Assembly (NCBI RefSeq): GCF_014203595.1
Contig: NZ_JACHJK010000017.1
Coordinates: forward strand, 1-64,000
Direction: 5' to 3'
DNA from: Streptomyces echinatus
GTDB taxonomy: Bacteria; Actinomycetota; Actinomycetes; Streptomycetales; Streptomycetaceae
Length of the DNA: 64,000 bases
Of this stretch, positions 35,738 through 48,189 are shown one piece after another. Positions within the stretch are counted from its first letter, which is position 1. The number at the start of each line of letters is the position of its first letter. A model generated the notes under the pieces. The model had not been told where the DNA came from and ran no database searches. It saw only the letters and a list, made by a program, of their open reading frames with translations. Made by a program: the position numbers and the translations under genes.

Positions 35738-36718
35738 ATGCAGCGTCATCTCATCTCGGCCGCCGATCTCACCCGCGACGACGCCGTCCTGATCCTCGAC
35801 ACCGCCGAGGAGATGGCCCGGGTCGCCGACCGGCCGATCAAGAAGCTGCCGACCCTGCGTGGCCGGACGATCGTCAACCTTTTCTTCGAGGACTCCACGC
35901 GCACGCGGATCTCCTTCGAGGCCGCCGAGAAGCGGCTGTCCGCGGACGTCATCAACTTCACCGCCAAGGGCTCCTCGGTGTCCAAGGGCGAGTCCCTGAA
36001 GGACACCGCCCAGACCCTGGAGGCCATGGGCGTCGACGCCGTGGTCATCCGGCACGGCGCCTCGGGGGCCCCGTACCGGCTCGCCAACTCCGGCTGGATC
36101 GACGCGGCCGTCATCAATGCCGGCGACGGCACCCACCAGCACCCCACCCAGGCCCTGCTGGACGCCTTCACCATGCGCCGCCGGCTGGTCGGCCGCGACG
36201 CCGGGCTCGGCCAGGACCTGTCCGGCAGGCGGATCACCGTCGTCGGCGACGTCCTGCACAGCCGGGTCGCCCGCTCCAACGTCGACCTGCTGCACACCCT
36301 CGGCGCCGAGGTCACCCTGGTCGCCCCGCCCACCCTGGTGCCGGTCGGCGTCGAAGCCTGGCCCTGCGAGGTGTCGTACGACCTCGACAGCACACTGCCC
36401 AAGTGCGACGCCGTGATGATGCTCCGCGTCCAGCGCGAGCGCATGAACGCCGCGTTCTTCCCGACCGAGCGCGAGTACTCCCGGCGCTACGGCCTCGACG
36501 GCGACCGCATGGCCAAGCTGCCCGAGCACGCCATCGTGATGCACCCCGGCCCGATGGTCCGCGGCATGGAGATCACCGCCGAGGTCGCAGACTCCGACCG
36601 CTGCACCGCCGTCGAGCAGGTCGCCAACGGCGTCTCCATCCGCATGGCCGTCCTGTACCTGCTGCTCGGCGGCAACGAGCCCGCCGTCAGCCACGCCCGC
36701 ACCAACGAGGAGAAGTAA
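35738..36718 (+). CDS. pyrB: Aspartate carbamoyltransferase catalytic subunit
   Basis: A 326-residue enzyme making N-carbamoyl-aspartate, the first step unique to pyrimidines. The carbamoyl-phosphate site FFEDSTRTRISFE, the loop GSSVSKGESLKDT, HQHPTQALLDAFT and the aspartate site region RVQRERM are all present. No pyrI regulatory subunit follows; pyrC does, five bases downstream, as in other actinobacteria. Confidence 0.96.
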   Translation: MQRHLISAADLTRDDAVLILDTAEEMARVADRPIKKLPTLRGRTIVNLFFEDSTRTRISFEAAEKRLSADVINFTAKGSSVSKGESLKDTAQTLEAMGVDAVVIRHGASGAPYRLANSGWIDAAVINAGDGTHQHPTQALLDAFTMRRRLVGRDAGLGQDLSGRRITVVGDVLHSRVARSNVDLLHTLGAEVTLVAPPTLVPVGVEAWPCEVSYDLDSTLPKCDAVMMLRVQRERMNAAFFPTEREYSRRYGLDGDRMAKLPEHAIVMHPGPMVRGMEITAEVADSDRCTAVEQVANGVSIRMAVLYLLLGGNEPAVSHARTNEEK

Positions 36719-36723
36719 GACCC

Positions 36724-38010
36724 ATGAGCAAGATCCTGATCCGTGGTGCGAAGGTGCTCGGGGGCGAGCCGCAGGACGTGCTGATCGACGGCGGGACCAT
36801 CGCCGAGGTGGGCACCGGCCTGTCCGCCGAGGGCGCCGAGGTGGTGGAGGCCGACGGCAAGGTGCTGCTGCCGGGCCTGGTCGACCTGCACACCCACCTG
36901 CGCGAGCCGGGCCGCGAGGACTCCGAGACCGTGCTCACGGGCACCCGCGCCGCGGCAAGCGGCGGCTACACCGCGGTGTTCGCCATGGCCAACACCTTCC
37001 CGGTCGCCGACACCGCCGGCGTCGTCGAGCAGGTCTACCGGCTCGGCCGCGACCACGGCTACTGCGACGTGCAGCCCATCGGCGCCGTCACCGTCGGCCT
37101 GGAAGGCAAGAAGCTCGCCGAGCTGGGCGCCATGCACGAGTCCGCGGCCGGCGTCACCGTCTTCTCCGACGACGGCAAGTGCGTCGACGACGCCGTGATC
37201 ATGCGCCGCGCCCTGGAGTACGTGAAGGCCTTCGGCGGTGTCGTCGCCCAGCACGCGCAGGAGCCGCGGCTGACCGAGGGCGCCCAGATGAACGAGGGCG
37301 TCGTCTCCGCCGAGCTGGGCCTGGGCGGCTGGCCGGCCGTCGCCGAGGAGTCGATCATCGCCCGGGACGTGCTGCTCGCCGAGCACGTCGGCTCCCGCGT
37401 CCACATCTGCCACCTCTCCACCGCCGGCTCCGTGGAGATCGTCCGCTGGGCCAAGTCCCGCGGCATCGACGTCACCGCCGAGGTCACCCCGCACCACCTG
37501 CTCCTGACCGACGAGATGGTGCGCACCTACAACCCGGTCTACAAGGTCAACCCGCCGCTGCGCACCGAGCGGGACGTGCTCGCCCTGCGCGAGGCGCTCG
37601 CGGACGGCACGATCGACATCGTCGCCACCGACCACGCCCCGCACCCGCACGAGGACAAGGACTGCGAGTGGGCCGCCGCCGCCATGGGCATGGTCGGCCT
37701 GGAGACCGCGCTGTCAGTGGTCCAGGCGACCATGGTGGACACGGGTCTGCTGGACTGGGCCGGCGTCGCCGACCGCATGTCCGTCAAGCCCGCGCGGATC
37801 GGACAGGCCACCGGGCACGGCCGTCCCGTCTCGGCTGGTGAGCCCGCCAACCTCACCCTCGTCGACACGGAATACCGTGGCCAGGTGGACCCCGCGGGCT
37901 TCGCCTCGCGCAGCCGCAACACCCCGTACGAGGGACGTGAGCTGCCGGGCCGTGTGACGCACACGTGGCTGCGGGGCAAGGCCACGCTCGTCGACGGGAA
38001 GCTCACGTGA
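36724..38010 (+). CDS. pyrC: Dihydroorotase
   Basis: A 428-residue class I (long type) amidohydrolase that cyclises carbamoyl-aspartate. The zinc ligands are in LVDLHTHLREPG, the His-containing HICHLSTAGS and EVTPHHLLLTD, and the catalytic Asp in IVATDHAPHPHEDKD. The ATG at 36724 follows GAGAAG in the end of pyrB; a longer open frame reaches back to 36403 but lies in pyrB. The stop overlaps the next start (GTGA). Confidence 0.96.
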   Translation: MSKILIRGAKVLGGEPQDVLIDGGTIAEVGTGLSAEGAEVVEADGKVLLPGLVDLHTHLREPGREDSETVLTGTRAAASGGYTAVFAMANTFPVADTAGVVEQVYRLGRDHGYCDVQPIGAVTVGLEGKKLAELGAMHESAAGVTVFSDDGKCVDDAVIMRRALEYVKAFGGVVAQHAQEPRLTEGAQMNEGVVSAELGLGGWPAVAEESIIARDVLLAEHVGSRVHICHLSTAGSVEIVRWAKSRGIDVTAEVTPHHLLLTDEMVRTYNPVYKVNPPLRTERDVLALREALADGTIDIVATDHAPHPHEDKDCEWAAAAMGMVGLETALSVVQATMVDTGLLDWAGVADRMSVKPARIGQATGHGRPVSAGEPANLTLVDTEYRGQVDPAGFASRSRNTPYEGRELPGRVTHTWLRGKATLVDGKLT

Positions 38011-38567
38011 CACCTGTAATCCTGCTGGCCGAGGCGGAGAAGTCGGCCGAGGTCACCCACTGGGGCGGCCGCATCGGCTGGCTCGTCGGACTGGTCCTCT
38101 TCATCGCGCTCGTCTACTGGCTGATGCGCGAGGGCTGGAAGTGGCGCGGCACCCTCCAGGGTGACCTGCCGGAGCTGCCCAGCGCGCCGGAGGAGACCGG
38201 CCCGGCCAGACTGAGCATGAGCGGCCGCTACCACGGCTCCACCACCGCCGGGCAGTGGCTGGACCGGATCGTGGCCCACGGCCTGGGCACCCGCAGCCGG
38301 GCCGAGCTCACCCTGACCGACGCGGGCCTGGAGGTCGAGCGCCCCGGGGCGACCGACTTCTTCGTGCCCACGGCCGCGCTGCGCGGAGCCCGCCTGGACA
38401 AGGGCATCGCCGGCAAGGTCCTCACCGAGGACGGACTGCTGGTGGTGACCTGGGCGCACGGCGACAAGCTGATCGACTCCGGCTTCCGCTCCGACCACGC
38501 GGCGGAGCACACCGAGTGGGTCGACACCCTGAACCAGATGATCAACGACACGGAAGGCGCACGATGA
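38007..38567 (+). CDS. Single-pass membrane protein with PH-like domain, in the pyr operon
   Basis: A 186-residue protein whose role is unknown. An N-terminal membrane helix (about 20-40, GRIGWLVGLVLFIALVYWLM) is followed by a WKWRG motif, a linker, and a globular C-terminal domain (about 70-186) with beta-rich pattern (AELTLTDAGLEVERPGATDFFVP) of the type annotated as PH-like in Streptomyces. It overlaps pyrC by four bases and carA by four bases, so it must be translated with the pyr genes. It has no recognised catalytic motif and is conserved in this position in streptomycetes as far as I recall. Confidence 0.85.
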   Translation: MTPVILLAEAEKSAEVTHWGGRIGWLVGLVLFIALVYWLMREGWKWRGTLQGDLPELPSAPEETGPARLSMSGRYHGSTTAGQWLDRIVAHGLGTRSRAELTLTDAGLEVERPGATDFFVPTAALRGARLDKGIAGKVLTEDGLLVVTWAHGDKLIDSGFRSDHAAEHTEWVDTLNQMINDTEGAR

Positions 38568-39698
38568 CGACCTCCACCAGGGGAGCCGCGAGGGTTCCCG
38601 CCGTACTCGTCCTGGAGGACGGCCGCAGCTTCCGCGGCCGCGCCTACGGGGCCGTGGGGGAGACCTTCGGCGAGGCCGTGTTCTCCACCGGCATGACCGG
38701 CTACCAGGAGACCCTCACCGACCCGTCGTACGACCGCCAGATCGTCGTCGCGACCGCTCCCCAGATCGGCAACACCGGCTGGAACGACGAGGACGACGAG
38801 TCGAGCCGCATCTGGGTCTCCGGCTACGTGGTGCGCGACCCCGCGCGCGTGCCGTCCAACTGGCGGGCCAAGCGCTCCCTGGACGACGAGCTGGTCGCCC
38901 AGGGTGTCGTCGGCATCAGCGGGATCGACACCCGCGCCCTCACCCGCCACCTGCGCGAGCGCGGCTCCATGCGCGCCGGCATCTTCTCCGGCGAGGCGAT
39001 CGCCCCCGAGACGGAGCTCCTGGCGCGCGTGCAGGCCCAGCCGCACATGAAGGGCGCGAGCCTCTACGAGGAGGTCGCGACGAAGGAGGCGTACGTCGTC
39101 CCCGCGGTCGGCGAGAAGCGCTTCACGGTCGCCGCCGTCGACCTCGGCATCAAGGGCATGACCCCGCACCGCATGGCCGAGCGCGGCATCGAGGTGCACG
39201 TGCTGCCGGCCACCGCCACGGCCGACGAGATCTACGCGGTCGAGCCGGACGGCGTGTTCTTCTCCAACGGGCCCGGCGACCCGGCGACCGCCGACGGCCC
39301 GGTCGCGCTGATGAGCGCCGTCCTGGAGCGCAAGACGCCGCTGTTCGGCATCTGCTTCGGCAACCAGATCCTCGGCCGCGCGCTCGGCTTCGGCACCTAC
39401 AAGCTGAAGTACGGCCACCGCGGCATCAACCAGCCGGTCCAGGACCGTACGACCGGCAAGGTCGAGGTCACCGCGCACAACCACGGTTTCGCCGTGGACG
39501 CGCCGCTCGACAAGGTCAGCGAGACGAAGTTCGGCCGCGCCGAGGTCTCGCACGTCTGCCTGAACGACGACGTCGTGGAGGGGCTGCAGCTGCTCGACCA
39601 GCCGGCCTTCTCCGTCCAGTACCACCCCGAAGCGGCAGCGGGCCCGCACGACGCCGCCTACCTGTTCGACCGCTTCGTTTCCCTGATGGAGGGCCAGC

Positions 39699-39706
<8 letters not shown>
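38564..39706 (+). CDS. carA: Carbamoyl-phosphate synthase small subunit
   Basis: A 380-residue glutaminase subunit. The N-terminal domain begins VLVLEDGRSFRGRAYG, and the C-terminal class I amidotransferase has the nucleophile in FGICFGNQILG and the His-Glu pair in VQYHPEAAAGPHD. Note Asn instead of the usual His in GICFGNQ, which is a normal variant. ATG 38564 overlaps the previous stop; its 3' end overlaps carB by eight bases. It serves both arginine and pyrimidine synthesis. Confidence 0.95.
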
Positions 39707-43007
<3,301 letters not shown>

Positions 43008-43016
43008 CAGCCCTGA

Positions 43017-43042
43017 GGGGGACACCGGAAACGGTGTCCCCC
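43017..43042 (+). terminator. Hairpin between carB and pyrD
   Basis: An 11-bp perfect stem (43017-43027 with 43032-43042) with a GAAA tetraloop, followed by TCTTC, in the 52-base gap between carB and pyrD. It may terminate or attenuate the transcript and so set a lower level for pyrDF, or act as a processing barrier. Confidence 0.65.
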
Positions 43043-43059
43043 TCTTCACGAGGACACCC

Positions 43060-44162
<1,103 letters not shown>

Positions 44163-44166
<4 letters not shown>

Positions 44167-45008
44167 GCCCCCTGGAGCCCTTCGGTGCCCGGCTGCGCCG
44201 CGCGATGGACGAGCGTGGCCCGCTGTGCGTCGGCATCGACCCGCACGCCTCCCTGCTCGCCGAATGGGGGCTGAACGACGACATCGCGGGTCTGGAGCGG
44301 TTCAGCCGCACGGTCGTCGAGGCCATGGCCGACCGGGTGGCCGTCCTGAAGCCGCAGAGTGCCTTCTTCGAGCGGTTCGGCTCGCGGGGCCTCGCCGTCC
44401 TGGAGAAGTCGGTCCAGGAGGCGCGGGCGGCCGGTGCCCTGGTCGTGACGGACGCCAAGCGCGGCGACATCGGCTCGACCATGGCCGCCTACGCCGAGGC
44501 GTTCCTGCACCCGGACGCCCCGCTGTTCTCCGACGCCCTGACCGTCTCGCCCTACCTCGGCTACGGCTCGCTCAGCCCGGCCGTGGCCCTGGCCCGGGAG
44601 AGCGGCGCCGGCCTGTTCGTGCTGGCGCTGACCTCGAACCCGGAGGGCGGGGAGGTGCAGCACGCGGTCCGCGCGGACGGCAGGAACATCGGCGCGACCA
44701 TGCTGGCCCACCTGGCGGCCGAGAACGCGGGGGAGGAGCCGCTGGGCTCCTTCGGCGCGGTGGTCGGCGCCACGCTCGGCGACCTGTCCTCGTACGACCT
44801 GGACATGGGCGGCCCGCTCCTCGCCCCCGGCATCGGCGCCCAGGGCGCGACCCCGGCCGACCTTCCCGGGGTCTTCGGCGCGGCCGTCCGCAACGTCGTG
44901 CCCAACGTCAGCCGGGGTGTTCTGCGTCACGGTCCCGACGTCAGCGCGCTGCGCGGGGCGGCCGAGCGGTTCGCGGAGGAGATCAGGGCGGCCGTCACCG
45001 CGGCCTGA
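44163..45008 (+). CDS. pyrF: Orotidine 5'-phosphate decarboxylase
   Basis: A 281-residue member of the PyrF type 2 group, longer than the enterobacterial enzyme. LCVGIDPHASLLAEWGL, the catalytic stretch VTDAKRGDIGSTMAAYAE and the phosphate-binding region APGIGAQGATPAD match. It produces UMP and is the last gene of the pyrimidine cluster. The frame is open to 44067 inside pyrD, but ATG 44163 overlaps the pyrD stop in the usual way. Confidence 0.95.
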
Positions 45009-45137
45009 GTCCCGTGTCAGGTGCTCGGCTGAGCGGTATCGCGCCGACTTGAGCGTGAATACATTCTCAAATCGAGGGCAATATGTCTGAAATGTCCGGC
45101 CTGACGGAGGCTGACCAGGACTTTTCCGCTGTTCTCG

Positions 45138-45166
45138 CTGACTCTGGCGGACTTGCCCGCTAGTCT
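45138..45166 (+). promoter_or_regulatory. Candidate promoter for the sIHF gene
   Basis: CTGACT at 45138-45143 and TAGTCT at 45161-45166 with a 17-base spacer. It lies in the 299-base gap between pyrF and sIHF. The gap also contains a repeat-like hairpin (45171-45214) and a possible 26-codon ORF (45083-45163) that overlaps the promoter and is not called as a gene. Confidence 0.5.
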
Positions 45167-45170
45167 CCGA

Positions 45171-45214
45171 GCAGTGGGGGCACCTCCCACGCCCTTCAGG
45201 CAGTGGGGGAGAAC
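45171..45214. repeat. GTGGGGG/CTCCCAC repeat-like hairpin in the sIHF leader
   Basis: GTGGGGGCACCTCCCAC folds into a 7-bp hairpin and is followed after a 15-base spacer by a second AGTGGGGGAG. I recall this pair as a motif repeated in Streptomyces intergenic regions; I cannot count copies here. It lies immediately after the candidate promoter, so it would be in the 5' UTR of sIHF. Confidence 0.45.
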
Positions 45215-45307
45215 GGGCAGCGTGTTGCTCGTAGCTCCCCAGGTGTGGGGCGACTAGGTTCCTCACCGGTCCGTATCCGACAGTTCGACATCCGAGGTGA
45301 CGTAGGC

Positions 45308-45631
45308 GTGGCTCTTCCGCCCCTTACCCCTGAACAGCGCGCAGCCGCGCTCGAAAAGGCCGCCGCGGCTCGCCGGGAGCGGGCCGAGGTCAAGAATCGA
45401 CTCAAGCACTCCGGCGCCTCCCTGCACGAGGTCATCAAGCAGGGCCAGGAGAACGACGTCATCGGCAAGATGAAGGTCTCCGCCCTGCTCGAGTCCCTTC
45501 CGGGCGTGGGCAAGGTCCGCGCCAAGCAGATCATGGAGCGTCTGGGCATCTCCGAGAGCCGCCGAGTGCGCGGTCTCGGTTCCAACCAGATCGCTTCCCT
45601 GGAGCGTGAGTTCGGCAGCACCGGCTCCTGA
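45308..45631 (+). CDS. Integration host factor, actinobacterial type (sIHF)
   Basis: A 107-residue nucleoid-associated protein of the actinobacterial mIHF/sIHF family, unrelated to HU-type IHF. It begins MALPPLTPEQRAAALEKAA and has a long N-terminal helix and a helix-two-turns-helix (LLESLPGVGKVRAKQIMERLGIS) that binds DNA without clear sequence preference. In Streptomyces it affects DNA topology, sporulation and antibiotic production. GTG at 45308 gives the standard start; the open frame to 45203 is leader. Confidence 0.95.
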   Translation: MALPPLTPEQRAAALEKAAAARRERAEVKNRLKHSGASLHEVIKQGQENDVIGKMKVSALLESLPGVGKVRAKQIMERLGISESRRVRGLGSNQIASLEREFGSTGS

Positions 45632-45633
45632 GC

Positions 45634-45659
45634 CCGACTCCCCGTACGCGGGGAGTCGG
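45634..45659 (+). terminator. Terminator after sIHF
   Basis: A perfect 11-bp stem (45634-45644 with 45649-45659) and a TACG tetraloop, three bases after the sIHF stop. A second, weaker GC hairpin follows. It separates sIHF from gmk. Confidence 0.75.
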
Positions 45660-45703
45660 ACCGGGAGTCCCGGGCACTCCGGGATTGCTGGAATAATCGC
45701 TGC

Positions 45704-46297
45704 ATGGCTGCAACATTCCGGGGGACGACCCCCGAGCCCCCGGACGTACGTCCGCGGCTGACCGTGCTCTCCGGCCCCTCGGGGGTCGGCAAGAGCACGG
45801 TCGTCGCCCATATGCGCAAGGAACACCCCGACGTCTGGCTCTCGGTGTCGGCGACCACCCGCAGGCCGCGCCCCGGCGAGCAGCACGGAGTCCACTACTT
45901 CTTCGTCACCGACGAGGAGATGGACAAGCTGATCGCCAACGGCGAGCTGCTGGAGTGGGCCGAGTTCGCCGGCAACCGTTACGGCACGCCCCGCGCGGCC
46001 GTGCTGGAGCGGCTGGAGAACGGCGAGCCGGTCCTGCTGGAGATCGACCTCCAGGGCGCCCGGCAGGTCCGCGCGTCCATGTCCGACGCCCAGCTGGTGT
46101 TCCTGGCTCCGCCCTCCTGGGAGGAGCTGGTGCGCAGGCTGACCGGCCGGGGTACCGAGCCGCCCGAGGTCATCGAGCGCCGCCTGGAGGCGGCGAAGAC
46201 CGAGCTGGCGGCCGAGCCGGAGTTCGACGAGACCCTGGTCAACACCTCCGTCGAGGACGTGGCTCGCGAGCTGCTAGCCTTGATGGACGTTGTGTGA
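45704..46297 (+). CDS. gmk: Guanylate kinase
   Basis: A 197-residue enzyme phosphorylating GMP to GDP. P-loop SGPSGVGKSTVVAHM, GMP-binding SVSATTRRPRPGEQHGVHYFFV and GNRYGTPRAAV, lid RLTGRGTEPPEVIERRL. ATG at 45704 is preceded by a weak ribosome binding site (GCTGGAAT), so earlier initiation is excluded by the terminator. It precedes rpoZ, the common bacterial pairing, and links purine nucleotide supply with the (p)ppGpp-sensing omega subunit. Confidence 0.95.
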   Translation: MAATFRGTTPEPPDVRPRLTVLSGPSGVGKSTVVAHMRKEHPDVWLSVSATTRRPRPGEQHGVHYFFVTDEEMDKLIANGELLEWAEFAGNRYGTPRAAVLERLENGEPVLLEIDLQGARQVRASMSDAQLVFLAPPSWEELVRRLTGRGTEPPEVIERRLEAAKTELAAEPEFDETLVNTSVEDVARELLALMDVV

Positions 46298-46350
46298 TCG
46301 TGACTGTGATCACGATGTCTGATTCTTTCCCATCCATCGGAAGGTAGAGC

Positions 46351-46623
46351 GTGTCCTCTTCCATCACCGCGCCCGAGGGCATCATCAACCCGCCGATCGA
46401 CGAGCTTCTCGAGGCCACCGACTCGAAGTACAGCCTCGTGATCTACGCGGCCAAGCGGGCCCGCCAGATCAACGCGTACTACTCGCAGCTCGGCGAGGGC
46501 CTCCTCGAGTACGTCGGTCCGCTCGTCGACACCCACGTCCACGAGAAGCCGCTCTCCATCGCCCTGCGCGAGATCAACGCCGGTCTGCTGACCTCCGAGG
46601 CCATCGAGGGCCCGGCGCAGTAG
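46351..46623 (+). CDS. rpoZ: RNA polymerase omega subunit
   Basis: A 90-residue subunit that stabilises the beta' subunit. INPPIDELLEATDSKYSLVIYAAKRARQINAYYSQL is the omega signature (actinobacterial form with long N-terminus). GTG at 46351 follows GGAAGGTAGAGC. It is 53 bases after gmk; a strong hairpin follows at 46649. The gap includes CGTGA-N6-TCACG (46299-46314). Confidence 0.95.
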   Translation: MSSSITAPEGIINPPIDELLEATDSKYSLVIYAAKRARQINAYYSQLGEGLLEYVGPLVDTHVHEKPLSIALREINAGLLTSEAIEGPAQ

Positions 46624-46648
46624 TACCGTCAGATTGCGGTTGACTTAT

Positions 46649-46683
46649 CCACAGGCCCGGCAGTCACGCTGCCGGGCCTGTGG
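46649..46683 (+). terminator. Terminator after rpoZ
   Basis: A perfect 15-bp stem (46649-46663 with 46669-46683) with a 5-base loop, 26 bases after the rpoZ stop. It ends the gmk-rpoZ unit. Confidence 0.88.
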
Positions 46684-46737
46684 TGTGTCATGGAGTCGTA
46701 CGGTTCCGTCGTACGTTTTCGAGTCCGGGGAGACACG

Positions 46738-47940
46738 GTGGACAAGCCGAGGGTCGTGCTGGGGGTCAGCGGTGGCATCGCCGCGTACAAGGCCTGTGAG
46801 CTGCTGAGGAGGTTCACGGAGTCGGGCCACGACGTGCGCGTGGTGCCCACCGCCTCCGCGCTGCACTTCGTCGGCGCCGCCACCTGGTCCGCGCTGTCCG
46901 GCAACCCGGTCTCCACCGAGGTCTGGGACGCCGTGCACGAGGTCCCGCACGTCCGCATCGGGCAGCACGCCGACCTGGTGGTGGTGGCCCCGGCCACCGC
47001 CGACATGCTCGCCAAGGCCGCCCACGGCCTCGCCGACGACCTGCTGACCAACACGCTCCTCACCGCCCGCTGTCCGGTCGTCTTCGCCCCGGCGATGCAC
47101 ACCGAGATGTGGGAGCACCCGGCCACCCAGGAGAACGTGGCCACGCTGCGCCGCCGCGGCGCCGTCGTCGTCGAGCCCGCCGTCGGGCGCCTGACCGGCG
47201 TCGACACCGGCAAGGGCCGGCTGCCCGACCCGGCGGAGATCTTCGAGGTCTGCCGCCGCGTGCTGTCCCGCGGGGCCGTGGAGCCCGACCTGCGGGGCCG
47301 GCACGTCGTCGTCTCCGCGGGCGGCACCCGCGAGCCGCTCGACCCGGTCCGCTTCCTCGGCAACCGCTCCTCCGGCAAGCAGGGCTACGCCCTCGCCCGC
47401 ACCGCCGCCGCCCGCGGCGCCCGTGTGACCCTTGTCTCGGCCAACGCCGGCCTGCCCGACCCGGCGGGCGTGGACGTCGTCCCGGTCGGCACCGCCGTGC
47501 AGCTGCGCGAGGCCGTCCTGAAGGCCGCGGCGGACGCCGACGCCGTGGTCATGGCCGCCGCCGTCGCCGACTTCCGCCCGGCCGCCTACGCCGCCGGGAA
47601 GATCAAGAAGAAGGACGGCCAGGATCCCGCCCCGATCGCCCTGGTGCGAAATCCGGACATCCTTGCGGAGATTTCCGCCGACCGGGCCCGGCCCGGACAG
47701 GTGATCGTCGGCTTCGCCGCCGAGACCGACGACGTCCTCGCCAACGGCCGCGCCAAGCTCGCCCGCAAGGGCTGCGACCTGCTCGTGGTCAACGAGGTGG
47801 GAGAGCGCAAAACCTTTGGTTCCGAGGAGAACGAGGCCGTCGTGCTGGGCGCCGACGGCAGCGAGACCCCGGTGCCCCACGGGCCCAAGGAGGCCCTCGC
47901 GGACACCGTCTGGGACCTGGTCGTCGGGCGACTGGGCTAA
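46738..47940 (+). CDS. coaBC: Bifunctional phosphopantothenoylcysteine decarboxylase/synthetase CoaBC
   Basis: A 400-residue fusion enzyme (Dfp) of coenzyme A synthesis. The N-terminal FMN-dependent CoaC domain (1-180) has GVSGGIAAYKACELLRR, VVAPATADMLAKAAHGLADDLL and FAPAMHTEMWEHPATQENV. The C-terminal CoaB domain (185-400) begins LRGRHVVVSAGGTREPLDPVRFLGNRSSGKQGYALA and contains NPDILAEIS and GFAAETDD. The GTG at 46738 follows GGGGAGA; an ATG at 46690 upstream lacks a ribosome binding site. Confidence 0.95.
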   Translation: MDKPRVVLGVSGGIAAYKACELLRRFTESGHDVRVVPTASALHFVGAATWSALSGNPVSTEVWDAVHEVPHVRIGQHADLVVVAPATADMLAKAAHGLADDLLTNTLLTARCPVVFAPAMHTEMWEHPATQENVATLRRRGAVVVEPAVGRLTGVDTGKGRLPDPAEIFEVCRRVLSRGAVEPDLRGRHVVVSAGGTREPLDPVRFLGNRSSGKQGYALARTAAARGARVTLVSANAGLPDPAGVDVVPVGTAVQLREAVLKAAADADAVVMAAAVADFRPAAYAAGKIKKKDGQDPAPIALVRNPDILAEISADRARPGQVIVGFAAETDDVLANGRAKLARKGCDLLVVNEVGERKTFGSEENEAVVLGADGSETPVPHGPKEALADTVWDLVVGRLG

Positions 47941-48024
47941 CGTCCGGCGCGCGATCGGGCGAACTCCTGACCAGATCGCGCCAGGCTCAAATCGGGTGTG
48001 GCGGCCCTGGCCAAGGCCGCTCGC

Positions 48025-48038
48025 CATTGTGCACAATG
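48025..48038. promoter_or_regulatory. Perfect palindrome upstream of metK
   Basis: CATTGTGCACAATG is a perfect 14-bp inverted repeat, about 150 bases before the metK start, in a 249-base gap. Also present are GGTCG-AGTA-CGACC (48088-48101) and a weak hairpin GCGGCC/GGCCGC at 48001-48020. It could be an operator; the regulator is unknown. I do not see a recognisable SAM riboswitch. Confidence 0.35.
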
Positions 48039-48189
48039 CCCGTGCCGCAGGTCACAGCGCTCCCGAGAGGCGAGACGGTGGCCCATTGGTCGAGTACGAC
48101 CGATAAACTGTTCACGGTGGACGCCGGGCCGCAGCCCCGCGTCCTCCGCAAATGATCAGCCAGCAGCCGCTGCAACCACAGGGAGCGTT

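Noticed and set aside
47941..48189. Possible SAM riboswitch before metK
   Set aside because: I could not find the kink-turn, pseudoknot or conserved stems of known SAM classes; only palindromes are evident.
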